The notes beneath the pieces were generated by a model. That model made no database searches. It saw only the letters and a program-made list of their open reading frames with translations, and had not been told where the DNA came from. Below are positions 16,022-23,762 of a DNA stretch of 42,122 bases, one piece after another. The stretch is from positions 1-42,122 of the forward strand of contig DAOWCY010000041.1 in the NCBI GenBank assembly GCA_030639305.1, read 5' to 3'. Made by a program: the position numbers and the translations under genes. Each line of letters starts with the position of its first letter. The stretch's first letter is position 1. Source of the DNA: JAGLQA01 sp023135565. GTDB taxonomy: Bacteria > Acidobacteriota > Aminicenantia > UBA2199.

Positions 16022-17010
16022 AAAAGGGGGACGGTGCTTTGAAATTTGGATTTATTCATTTTTTCCACATTCTTTTTTTTGTATGCTTATAAAGACTTCC
16101 GAGAGAATTATATTGGATGTCACTAAAAAGTGAAAACTCGGCTATTTCACGATATCTTAACCCGGATAAATCCTTCAAAAGCACCAATAGATCACCTCTC
16201 AACCTTTTCCCAGCATGAGTTTCCGTCCGTATCTCTTCTATCTTAATGCCATGATTTCTTTCAAATTCGAAAATCACTTTTTCTACCGGTTCTAAATATC
16301 TATCTTCTTTCCTTTTCCTTTTGACTGCGTCAGGTTTTCCCCTGCGATTATATCTTTTCTTGGCTTCCCGGATAAACTCCTTGCTGCCCATTATCGGGCC
16401 TAATTTTGTTTCATGTTTGTCAATGTCTCTATTTAAACTCATTGCAACCTGACGTTCCAGTTCCTTTTTACTACAAAAAATTTCGTTTACAAAATCCACA
16501 TCGAGCCAACTCGAATTCTTAGGTTGGAAATACTCTTTTGCACTTGACCAGCGATAATCACAATATTCGTCCACAATTCCCGCCTTTACAGGATTTGTCA
16601 GGACATAAACAATCGAACGCATTAAATAAGAATCGTTTTCGATCAAAGTAGATTGAAAACGACCTTGAAAAACATAACCGCTGTTCCCTTCGCATTTTCG
16701 ATAGTAGATTCCATATCTCCCGTTTAAAATTTTTTGGAAGTCAGACATTCGCCCCGTCGTATTTTCAAGGACAAGGTGGAAATGATTATCCATAATGCAG
16801 TAGGCGAATATTTTCATCTTGAACTTATCCGATTCTTCTTTCAACATATCCAGATAAGTTGTTTTCAGTGATGGGTTTTTAAATATTTGCTCCCCCTTTA
16901 GCCCCCGGTTCATTACATGATGAAAAGCTCCCGGCCATGATAATCTTGCTCGTCTCATAGATTTATTATACCACAAAAAATCCAAATTTCAAAGCACCGT
17001 CCCCCTTTTG
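16022..17010 (-). mobile_element. RAYT/REP-associated transposon with 30-bp terminal inverted repeats
   Basis: The left end (16023-16052) and right end (16980-17009) are a perfect 30-base inverted pair, containing GGGGGACGGTGCTTTGAAAT. They enclose a single Y1 (HUH) transposase gene. The left end abuts the broken IS3 frame. The other half of that IS3 gene is not found at the right end. Confidence 0.8.
16056..16958 (-). CDS. REP-associated tyrosine transposase (Y1_Tnp, HUH)
   Basis: A 300-residue single-strand DNA transposase. GAFHHVMNRG starts the Y1 domain; DNHFHLVLE is the HUH metal motif; SYLMRSIVYVLTNPVKAG carries the catalytic tyrosine helix; YRWSSAKEYF closes the domain. The C-terminal part (about 215-300) holds a helix-turn-helix (LSGLRYREIAEFSLFS) like the DnaA-type tail of larger members. 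I start at ATG 16958-16956 (MRRARLSWPG). The frame opens 9 codons earlier, but that part overlaps the terminal repeat. The gene looks intact. RAYT proteins nick and move REP hairpins, so it could act on related sequences in this genome. Confidence 0.92.
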   Translation of the reverse strand: MRRARLSWPGAFHHVMNRGLKGEQIFKNPSLKTTYLDMLKEESDKFKMKIFAYCIMDNHFHLVLENTTGRMSDFQKILNGRYGIYYRKCEGNSGYVFQGRFQSTLIENDSYLMRSIVYVLTNPVKAGIVDEYCDYRWSSAKEYFQPKNSSWLDVDFVNEIFCSKKELERQVAMSLNRDIDKHETKLGPIMGSKEFIREAKKRYNRRGKPDAVKRKRKEDRYLEPVEKVIFEFERNHGIKIEEIRTETHAGKRLRGDLLVLLKDLSGLRYREIAEFSLFSDIQYNSLGSLYKHTKKRMWKK

Positions 17011-17086
17011 TCCCTTTTGTAAGAATCATTGAGGAACATTCATCCAGGGAAAATGATTAAATTTGAAAACTCTGGGAAAAGTTTAA

Positions 17087-17345
17087 TTATGACGATTTTT
17101 TGGTTTTTGGCAATTGAGACTCATCAATATATTGTGGCAGCAACTTTCTATAGTCCTCGACGCTCTCAGCAAAAGGAAGCTTCTCAAATAAATAACGCAT
17201 ATATTGGTACCGCTCAAATCCATTCGCCGTCTCGATCAAACTGTAATAAAAAGCACTGGCCTCCGCCCCTTCCGCATGATACGAAAATGACCGATTCTTG
17301 CGCTCCACTGCAAAAGGACGTATCGCATTCTCAATCCGTTTACAA
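17087..17345 (-). pseudogene. IS66 transposase C-terminal remnant
   Basis: The frame IENAIRPFAVERKNRSF, then GAEASAFYYSLIETA and a VEDYRKLLPQYI-like end, is the conserved C-terminus of IS66 TnpC transposases. Nothing upstream of this part is present: the frame runs straight into direct repeat R2. It has the same orientation as the IS66 N-terminal remnant at 19740-20440. Confidence 0.85.
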
Positions 17346-17573
17346 GAGAAGTTAGATTTTTTTTAAGAAGCGCATCAAGCCAGTAAATTAAGTTCTAGTG
17401 TGCTGTTTCGCCGAATTTGGCGGTATTGGATTATTCCAATTATCTGGATTAAATTTATTGAAATGCACCATTAGGTGACACACTCACTCGCACAGTTATT
17501 TACTTGATAATGTTATATTATCCTGTTTTGGGAGTCATCCGGGAAACTTCCAGAAAGTTAATTTTTAACTTCC
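17334..17573 (+). repeat. Direct repeat R2 (~240 bp)
   Basis: Second copy of R1 (14595-14820), same orientation, start to start about 2.74 kb apart, roughly 80% alike by eye. It begins at the truncated end of the IS66 remnant. No gene is supported in 17346-18056 apart from the short relics below. Confidence 0.85.
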
Positions 17574-17652
17574 AACAGCATGTAAAACATTTTGCCGGTC
17601 CAGATCGGACCCCTCCGGCACCCTGGCGGCTGATCGAGAGAGTCGGTAGGGT

Positions 17653-17802
17653 ATGCCGAATTTTTGTCAGGCGCGTAAAAACCCTTTCAAATCTGAGGTT
17701 GATTTTGCCAATAAATTGGTCGCCCAGGGAATGTGGAAAGAAGCATACTTTTGCTGGCAAAAAGCCCTGTCCCGGGGCGAAGAAAGAGGGTGCGCTTATT
17801 GA
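17653..17802 (+). pseudogene. TPR-protein fragment
   Basis: A 49-codon frame reads NPFKSEVDFANKLVAQGMWK followed by EAYFCWQKALSRG, a single tetratricopeptide helix pair. The usual following repeats are absent and the frame stops after 13 further codons or fewer. A second short frame (17790-17891, IQNELPPLLKKMKPSEEWLP) follows in another phase and is unassigned. Probably a decayed gene. Confidence 0.5.
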
Positions 17803-18056
17803 AAAAAATTCAAAATGAATTACCTCCACTGTTAAAAAAAATGAAGCCCTCTGAAGAGTGGCTTCCAGACTGGATGTTGGAGACAGCATGAAAAAATGGG
17901 TGATGCCAGTCAACGGGGGTTTGACTTCTGTTTCAAAGTGTGGTAAAAAGGAACTTCCGGGAAAAATTTTTAAATTCGGAAATTTTGATATATTCATTTT
18001 AATCGTTAATAAAAAACAAATAGGTTATGCTGCATGCAGTATAACGAGGAGAACAC

Positions 18057-19469
18057 ATGAGTTACAAATCAAGTCTTTTAATTTTACTGCTGGTGTTATC
18101 ACTGCTCTTTGTCTCCTGCGGGAAAAAAGGACAGGAGACCAAAACGCAGGAGGACACAATGGTTCTTTCAACGGATCAAGATCAAGGAGAAGGGAACAGT
18201 GTTCAAACCGACAAGTTTATCCTCTACGCACCGGGCGCGTTCAAGACCACCTACCTGGTTGACGCCTCCAACCAGCCCGTGTATCAGTGGACGAGCACTT
18301 ACGAAGCGGGACAGTCGGCATTTCTGCTCGACGACGGCAGCCTCCTTCGGCCCGGATCGATCAATAACGTGACACCTGACAATCGGTTTGTCGCCGCCTA
18401 TCGGGATGCCGAAATCGATGTCTTCAATATCGGCGGGATCTTCGAACGAATCACGAAAGACAACAAGGTTGCCTGGTCGTTCAAGTATTACAGCGACGAC
18501 TATGCCCCCCACCATTTAGTCACAGTAATACCGAATGGCAATCTCCTCTTTCCCGTATGGAGGTACCATACCGAAGAGGAGTCCATCGAACTTGGACGTG
18601 ACCCCAAGCACGTATCTTCTGGCGGCCTATGGATGGAGTCCCTGATTGAGATGCGTCCGACGGATAACGGTGCCGAGATCGTTTGGGAGTGGAACATCAA
18701 GGACCATCTCATCCAGGACTTCGACGAAACCAAGGCGAACTACGGTCAACTCAAAGACCATCCGAACCGCATCGACATCAACTGGGGCAGAGGATACAAC
18801 CTCTCCGAAGACTTCATCCACGTGAACTCGGCATTTTACATCAAGGAGTACGACCAGATCGTCATGACGTCGTATCACTATAGCGAGCTCTGGGTGATCG
18901 ACCACTCCACCACCACCAAGGAAGCCGCCGGCAAAACCGGCGGTCGTTACGGTCGTGGCGGCGAACTCCTCTACCGCTGGGGCAACCCCTGGGTATACGG
19001 CAATGAGGACTCAGGTCAATTCCTCCTCTCCGCCGTTCACGACCCCAAATGGGTTGCGGAGAAGCGCCACTTCATCATGTACGACAACAACGTCGCCGAC
19101 CCCAGCAGAAAGCTGAAAGGCGGAAACAGCATGGTCGTGGAGATCGCGCCTCCCATTCAGCCCGATGGCAGCTACGTGATGGAAGGGGGCATCTATGGGC
19201 CGCTGCAACCGGTCATGACAGGCGACCTCGGCGTTCAGGCGACCTCGGTGGGAACGGCCCAGCGCATGGCCGACGGCACTATCCTATCGTGCGACTGCAC
19301 CGCCAGCAAGACGATCTGGATCGATGAGGCCGGAAAGATCATCTCGACCTCTCAAATCTGGGAGAATACTACGAAAGACGCCGACTCTATTCAGGTCTAC
19401 CGGCTCGTGGGTTACGCGAAGGACGATCCAGGTGTGCTGGCCTTAGGGCTGGGTGTCCCGAAGAAGTAG
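18057..19469 (+). CDS. Arylsulfotransferase (ASST)-family lipoprotein
   Basis: A 470-residue lipoprotein. The signal ends in a lipobox (LLFVSC, Cys at about residue 21). The mature protein resembles ASST propellers: YAPGAFKTTYLVDASNQPVY, PNGNLLFPVW, GAEIVWEWNIKDHLI, DPNRID-like and HVNSAFYI, YHYSELWVIDHS, LLYRWGNPWVYG, HDPKWV and a late RMADGTILSCDCTASKTIW. Family knowledge: these enzymes move sulfate between phenols through a catalytic histidine, or are propellers of unknown role. The body is visibly richer in G+C and C-ending codons than its first 45 codons and all neighbours, suggesting transfer. It lies between two IS66 fragments of the same orientation. Confidence 0.82.
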   Translation: MSYKSSLLILLLVLSLLFVSCGKKGQETKTQEDTMVLSTDQDQGEGNSVQTDKFILYAPGAFKTTYLVDASNQPVYQWTSTYEAGQSAFLLDDGSLLRPGSINNVTPDNRFVAAYRDAEIDVFNIGGIFERITKDNKVAWSFKYYSDDYAPHHLVTVIPNGNLLFPVWRYHTEEESIELGRDPKHVSSGGLWMESLIEMRPTDNGAEIVWEWNIKDHLIQDFDETKANYGQLKDHPNRIDINWGRGYNLSEDFIHVNSAFYIKEYDQIVMTSYHYSELWVIDHSTTTKEAAGKTGGRYGRGGELLYRWGNPWVYGNEDSGQFLLSAVHDPKWVAEKRHFIMYDNNVADPSRKLKGGNSMVVEIAPPIQPDGSYVMEGGIYGPLQPVMTGDLGVQATSVGTAQRMADGTILSCDCTASKTIWIDEAGKIISTSQIWENTTKDADSIQVYRLVGYAKDDPGVLALGLGVPKK

Positions 19470-19587
19470 GCCGAACTCCCATTCTCGACCGAACGAAGAC
19501 CGAGAGCCCGCATAACTCACTGCCTTTGTTCTCGAAGTACTCGTCGTCTGGCAAGCGGGCGAGCTAGAGGGGGCCGACGCCGTGCTT

Positions 19588-19622
19588 GCAGCGCATGGGG
19601 GGGCTTCCCCCCCATGCGCTGC
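19588..19622. other. Perfect 16-bp hairpin with 3-nt loop
   Basis: GCAGCGCATGGGGGGG (19588-19603), loop CTT, then the exact complement (19607-19622). It lies about 120 bases after the arylsulfotransferase stop. No T-run follows, so it is either an atypical terminator or a structured end of acquired DNA. Confidence 0.7.
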
Positions 19623-19739
19623 CGCATATAGATAGATGCGTCGTCACCTCTAGCAGGATGCGTTATCGCATCCACTAAAAACGGGATCGGTGCGTTCAAA
19701 CGTTCAAACAAATTGGAATAATATCAAATTTTTTTTAGA

Positions 19740-20440
19740 TCGGTCTAAAATGCAACCCGCCGCCGCCCTGATCTGTTCCAACAGCCGAGTATACCTGCTG
19801 CCCATCCATTTACGCGCCCGGTGCATCATGGCTACCAAACTCCCTTTACTCACCCGCAAACCATACCAATTGTCCAGGTTAAATACTATCGTCTCCCACG
19901 GCTCACGGCATATATATTTGTGAATCAATACGTACAACAGTACATTTACTCCCAAACGACTGCGCGGGATTACACCCAACGCCCTACCTTTCTACTTTTT
20001 TACACTTCGGGCACCACTGCACCTCGGTGTGGTATCTCACAGCTTTTACCGTACTTTCCTCTATACCCGGTATATTTTCTACCGTATGCGATTTTGTTGT
20101 ATTGCTCCTATTCAACCTACAATCACAATCCGGACATTTCTCCAGGTATATCCGCTTCTCCTCATCTACCCGTACAGGACGTTTTCGACCATAACCCTTA
20201 TGACCTTTCTGACCACCCCGCTTCCTCTTAATCCCACTTGATCTCATGCCCTTTGACTCCTCACACTCCTCTACCTCTTCCTCTTTTTTTCGTTCGGCTT
20301 GAATATCATATCACGATATCTATCTCTTTGACGCTCTAATTCTCTAACCCTTTTCTCCAATTCCTCCCTCTTTTTCAGCTCTTCTTCATACTTTTTTTTC
20401 CAAAACTTAATTGATTCTTATTTTCCGCTTGATTTTTTCA
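19740..20440 (-). pseudogene. IS66 transposase N-terminal remnant, frameshifted
   Basis: Read leftward: a coiled coil (KKYEEELKKREELEKRVREL), a linker GGQKGHKGYGRKRP, the IS66 zinc finger (CPDCDC ... WCPKCKK), then LGVIPRSRLGVNVLLYVLIH and the start of the catalytic domain, which stops near 19745. At least two frameshifts break it: one in an A7 run near 20297 and one near 19985 after KCKKVER. The middle of the transposase is missing; a C-terminal piece with the same orientation lies at 17087-17345. Confidence 0.85.
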
Positions 20441-20457
20441 GGTGTCTGTAATATAAT
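20429..20457 (+). promoter_or_regulatory. Sigma70-type promoter
   Basis: TTGATT (20429-20434), 17 bases, TATAAT (20452-20457), about 40 bases before the ATG at 20500. Confidence 0.55.
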
Positions 20458-20499
20458 AAAAAACTAAAAAAATTGATACTTAAAATAGGAGGATGTATT

Positions 20500-20853
20500 A
20501 TGAAAAAACAAAAAATTTTGGTAATTTTAATCTCGTTGATTTTTATATTGGCAATCCCTGGCTTTTTTCTATCAGCCGACTGCCCTGGTCCTACTCAGAC
20601 TGAGATATATGGACATGTAACTGATGCTGAGGAAGATGATTCTCTGGGAGGAGTTACGGTTAAAGCCATAATAGGAGACACTGTCATAGAAACAACAGAG
20701 ACAAATAGTGTTGGTTGTTACAAACTAGAAACACTTGAAAACAACACAACATACACGCTGTATTTTTCTAAAAGTGGGTATATTAAAAAAACTGTGTCAG
20801 TTATGGTTTCCAGTCCCCCTCAACTGCAAGATGTCCAGATGAATCCTGAGTAA
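20500..20853 (+). CDS. Secreted carboxypeptidase-regulatory-like domain protein
   Basis: A 117-residue protein. A signal peptide (MKKQKILVILISLIFILAIP) is followed by one Ig-like CarboxypepD_reg/prealbumin-type domain: TEIYGHVTDAEEDDSLGGVTVKA, then TETNSVGCYKLETLENNTTY and SKSGYIKKTVSV. Such domains are small extracellular beta-sandwich modules, usually part of larger surface proteins; here one stands alone. The start is set by AGGAGG 7 bases upstream rather than the frame opening at 20473. AT-rich, with its own promoter, at the edge of the IS66 remnant. Confidence 0.78.
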   Translation: MKKQKILVILISLIFILAIPGFFLSADCPGPTQTEIYGHVTDAEEDDSLGGVTVKAIIGDTVIETTETNSVGCYKLETLENNTTYTLYFSKSGYIKKTVSVMVSSPPQLQDVQMNPE

Positions 20854-20863
20854 ACTATCCATT

Positions 20864-20890
20864 CAAAGAATCCAAAGAATCCAAAGAATC
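20864..20890 (+). repeat. Three perfect 9-bp tandem units (CAAAGAATC)
   Basis: CAAAGAATC x3 lies just after the stop of the small secreted protein and runs into the REP-like phrase GGGGGTCAGGTCTTGCATG (20892-20910). Confidence 0.85.
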
Positions 20891-20965
20891 CGGGGGTCAG
20901 GTCTTGCATGTTAACATTTTTGGGCAAACCCGTCCGCGGGAATCAGGTCTTGTGATTCGTCTCGC

Positions 20966-21105
20966 CCCTTGCGCACGGGGTTAAACGCGGCAGGGGGCGT
21001 TACCGGTATCCCTTTGACCGGGCGAAACCTTGCGGCGTAGCCGTTTTAATTAGGCCCTAAATCCCCGATAAAAAAGCATCTTCATTAGCAAAAATAGGAA
21101 AATAC
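20966..21105 (-). repeat. Right arm of the ~140-bp inverted repeat flanking the island
   Basis: Reverse complement of 14299-14435 with scattered differences, for example CCCTTTGACCGGGCGAAACC against CGCCCGGTCAAAGGGA on the left. It lies in a 1.2-kb stretch (20854-22080) without a convincing gene. Confidence 0.75.
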
Positions 21106-21421
21106 GTTAAAAACAATGATCAATCTTCAATGATCAATGAAAAAAGCAAAAGCTCTTCCCGCCCCCGGCAGCAGAGGGGCTGTTTAATTTTTTTTCGATT
21201 TTTTCAAAGGCATATCAACGATGAGTAAATTTTACTCAACGATGACCTGTAGATGCCGACGCTGAATGAATTTTTCCAACCCTGCCCCTTAATTGACAAA
21301 CATGACCCGGGATTGTCACCCCATGACCGGGGGCGGTCAGCGGAGAAGAAATATTGCCTATCGCCTTTCCTTTAGCTGGGGCTGTAATCCCCCGGCGGCA
21401 GTCGAGGCCCGGCTTTAAGCG

Positions 21422-21670
21422 ACCGACGGTCGGTCACCACAGACCGACTCCCGGTCATGACCGACGGTCGGTTGGCAGCCACCGGTTTTTCCTCTAAATC
21501 GACCGATTGGGCGTTAAATCAACGGATTTTTGGTCATCGACGACGGATTTCTCCTTAAATTGACGGGATTTCGGTCGGCATCGACGGATTTTTCGTCAAA
21601 TTAACGGTTTTTTGCCCAAATCAGCGAATTTTTGCTTAATTTGACCGAATTTTCGTTAATTTAAAGGAAA
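21422..21670 (+). repeat. Degenerate 21-bp tandem array (right copy)
   Basis: After two ACCGACGGTCGGT palindromes (21422-21473), about eight units of 19-22 bases follow: TCGACCGATT, TCAACGGATT, CGACGGATTT, TGACGGGATT, TCGACGGATT, TAACGGTTTT, TCAGCGAATT and TGACCGAATT, each followed by a T/A-rich half ending near AAAT. The family matches 14081-14182 in inverted orientation. Confidence 0.7.
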
Positions 21671-22080
21671 AGTTACCAACTCCGGGGGCCGGGTCTTGCA
21701 TGTTAACTTTTTTTTCATCTTTAGTAGGCGGGGCGGCAGTCTGGCCGGTAACGACTCCACGGACTCGGCTGGGGACGGTGAGTGCAAAAGTGCAAATTTT
21801 GCGGAAAAAAAATTATAAACCGCGGATAGCAGTCGATCTTCCGGGCATCGTCTACGATCTGTGGAGCATCAAAATCGGTCTCCTGGACATCGACAACGAC
21901 CCCCTGAACACCAAATCGATGCTCCAACCATCAAACCAGCCCTTCCAATCAGCATCTCCAGGTTTCAGGCTTTTCCGGTTTTACTATGCCTACGACAAGG
22001 ATGCGGCGCACCCAACCTCTTAGCCTCCGGGTCTGAATGCCACCATTGACATTTTCTTAATTTCTTCTTATTATTAACAC
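21671..22080. other. Gap with no supported gene
   Basis: Contains a second REP-like phrase (21685-21708). A 107-codon frame (21700-22023) opens inside that phrase, has no Shine-Dalgarno and no recognisable domain, and ends in a GCGGCGCACCCAACCTCTTA-like repeat tail. It may be a relic; I do not call it. Confidence 0.5.
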
Positions 22081-23604
22081 ATGATGGCGATTAAAAAAAT
22101 ACTTATTATTGTTATGCTAATGTCGGTCGGGGCGCGCCTTTTCCCTTGCACTATGATCTTAGTGGGGAAAAATGCCGCCGTCGATGGTTCTGTCCTCCTG
22201 GCCCACAACAACGATCTGCCGGGCAATATCGCTGCTTTGATGCAGGTTATTCCCGCGGCGCGGCACTTGCCGGGAGAAAAAATCACTTTCAAAAACGGGC
22301 TGAAAATTCCCCAGGCCGAAAAAACCTTCCGCATGTTGATTATGTACTGTTACTATGGTTTCGCGGAGGGCGACGCGGTGATGATGAACGAACACCAGGT
22401 GGCCATTGCCGGAGGAGTGGCGCTAAAAAAAGACCGCAGCCCTGAAGCAGTCGAAGCAGATCCGCTGATCAAAAAAGGAGTCGGCGGTTACGTGCGCTAT
22501 ATCGCGCTGCAAAGAGCAAAAACCGCAAGGGAATGCGTGGAATTAATCGGCGCGATGTACTCTAAATACGGCATCTCTTATCCCAGCGGCGTGGGCGCCG
22601 CGGACCCGCATGAGGTCTGGTACTTAGAAGCGGGTGGCGGCAGGGCCTGGGCAGCCCGGAAAGTGCCTGACGACAGCTACTTAGCTGTCGCCAACGGCTA
22701 CCGCATCGGCACAGTAGATTTCAACGATAAGGAAAATTTTATCCTGCCGCGCTACTTAAAAAAACTGTTGATAAAAAAAGGTCTGTGGAACCCGAAAAAA
22801 GGGCCTTTTCATTTTGCCGCCACTTTTGGCCGCAAAAGGAGAAACGAGAATGATTTTTACAATACTCGCCGGGTGTGGAGGGTGCAGGCTCTTTTGACTC
22901 CTTCCCGGCAACAGGCAGCGGGTGCTTTTTCTTACCCGGAGTTTTTGCGGCCCGATAAAAAAATCACCGTGCCGGGTTTACTTGCTGTTCTTAGGGATTA
23001 TTACCAGGGAACACTATTCGAGAAAAAGCCGTCCTCAAACTCAAAATTAACAAAAGTTTTTTGGGGGGTCAAGGGGGGCGATTTTTCAAAAAAGCCCCCC
23101 TTGTCGCCGAAGGCAGGAAATTGTGTTAAAGAAAGGCTTATCGGCGCGCCGAACACGGTGCATACCGGCGTTATCCAACTAAGAAGCTGGCTGCCCGCGG
23201 ATATCGGGGCGGTGATGTGGGCCGGGCTGGCGGCGGCTCCTACTACGGTTTATATTCCTTATTATTTCGGTATCGAAGAGGTGCCGGTACAATATCGTAC
23301 AGCCGGGCCCAAGTTCGATAAAGGTTCTGCGTTCTGGATTTTCAAAACATTGAGCATCCTGGCCTACCCCTACTCCAACGGTTTAATCGAAGAAGTAATC
23401 CCGGTGCAGCAGGGATTCGAGAAAAAACTCTTCACTATACAGGAGAGTGTGGAACAGGCCGCTTTAGAACTTTATAAAAAAGACAAAGAAGCAGCGCGGG
23501 ATTTTCTTACTTTTTATTCTAACGGCTTATCTTTGAAAGCGCTAAACATGGCAGAACAACTCTCCGGCAAACTCAAAACCAAATTAGCAATTAAAATTCA
23601 TTAA
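22081..23604 (+). CDS. Secreted C69-family dipeptidase with in-frame repeat insertion
   Basis: A 507-residue Ntn-hydrolase-type peptidase. The signal sequence (MMAIKKILIIVMLMSVGARL) ends at FPCTMILVGK, where Cys23 would become the N-terminal nucleophile; DGSVLLAHNND follows, as in dipeptidase A/U34 enzymes. Further family marks are GVGAADPHEVWYLEAGGG, ANGYRIG and a late PYYFGI. Family knowledge: cleaves dipeptides outside the cytoplasm. Residues about 324-346 (TKVFWGVKGGDFSKKPPLSP) are encoded by the dispersed repeat at 23050-23116 and look like an added surface loop. Either of two adjacent ATGs (22081, 22084) may start it. It ends against another repeat copy. Confidence 0.85.
   Translation: MMAIKKILIIVMLMSVGARLFPCTMILVGKNAAVDGSVLLAHNNDLPGNIAALMQVIPAARHLPGEKITFKNGLKIPQAEKTFRMLIMYCYYGFAEGDAVMMNEHQVAIAGGVALKKDRSPEAVEADPLIKKGVGGYVRYIALQRAKTARECVELIGAMYSKYGISYPSGVGAADPHEVWYLEAGGGRAWAARKVPDDSYLAVANGYRIGTVDFNDKENFILPRYLKKLLIKKGLWNPKKGPFHFAATFGRKRRNENDFYNTRRVWRVQALLTPSRQQAAGAFSYPEFLRPDKKITVPGLLAVLRDYYQGTLFEKKPSSNSKLTKVFWGVKGGDFSKKPPLSPKAGNCVKERLIGAPNTVHTGVIQLRSWLPADIGAVMWAGLAAAPTTVYIPYYFGIEEVPVQYRTAGPKFDKGSAFWIFKTLSILAYPYSNGLIEEVIPVQQGFEKKLFTIQESVEQAALELYKKDKEAARDFLTFYSNGLSLKALNMAEQLSGKLKTKLAIKIH
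23050..23116 (+). repeat. Repeat unit inserted in frame inside the C69 gene
   Basis: ACAAAAGTTTTTTGGGGGG, a G-rich arm, GATTTTTCAAAAAAG, a C-rich arm, then GTCGCCGAAGGCAG. About 67 bases, read open in the dipeptidase frame. Confidence 0.9.
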
Positions 23605-23611
23605 AGATTTA

Positions 23612-23672
23612 TTTGCCTCCGGCGGCCAAAAACCTTTTTGGAAAAAAGGTTTCTGGACTTCCAAAAACTTCT
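23612..23672 (-). repeat. Variant reverse repeat after the C69 gene
   Basis: TTGCCTCCGGCGGCC followed by AACCTTTTTGGAAAAAAGGTT and a CCAAAAACTTCT end. The palindrome arms differ from the other copies while pairing is kept. Confidence 0.75.
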
Positions 23673-23762
23673 ATTGAACGATACGCTTCGATTCAAATGC
23701 TAAACGCTTTACCCTGGTTAGTAAAGGTTTATACCGCGGCACTGGTGAGCAATACGGGTTAG

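Noticed and set aside
18109..18883. Alternative frames within the arylsulfotransferase gene
   Set aside because: Arise from its high-GC third positions; the main frame has full domain support.
19821..20241. Plus-strand open frames of 70-136 codons
   Set aside because: Antisense to the IS66 remnant, with biased Tyr/Pro composition typical of a shadow frame.
21700..22023. 107-codon frame before the C69 gene
   Set aside because: Opens in a REP-like phrase, no Shine-Dalgarno, no recognisable domain, and ends in a repeat-like tail.
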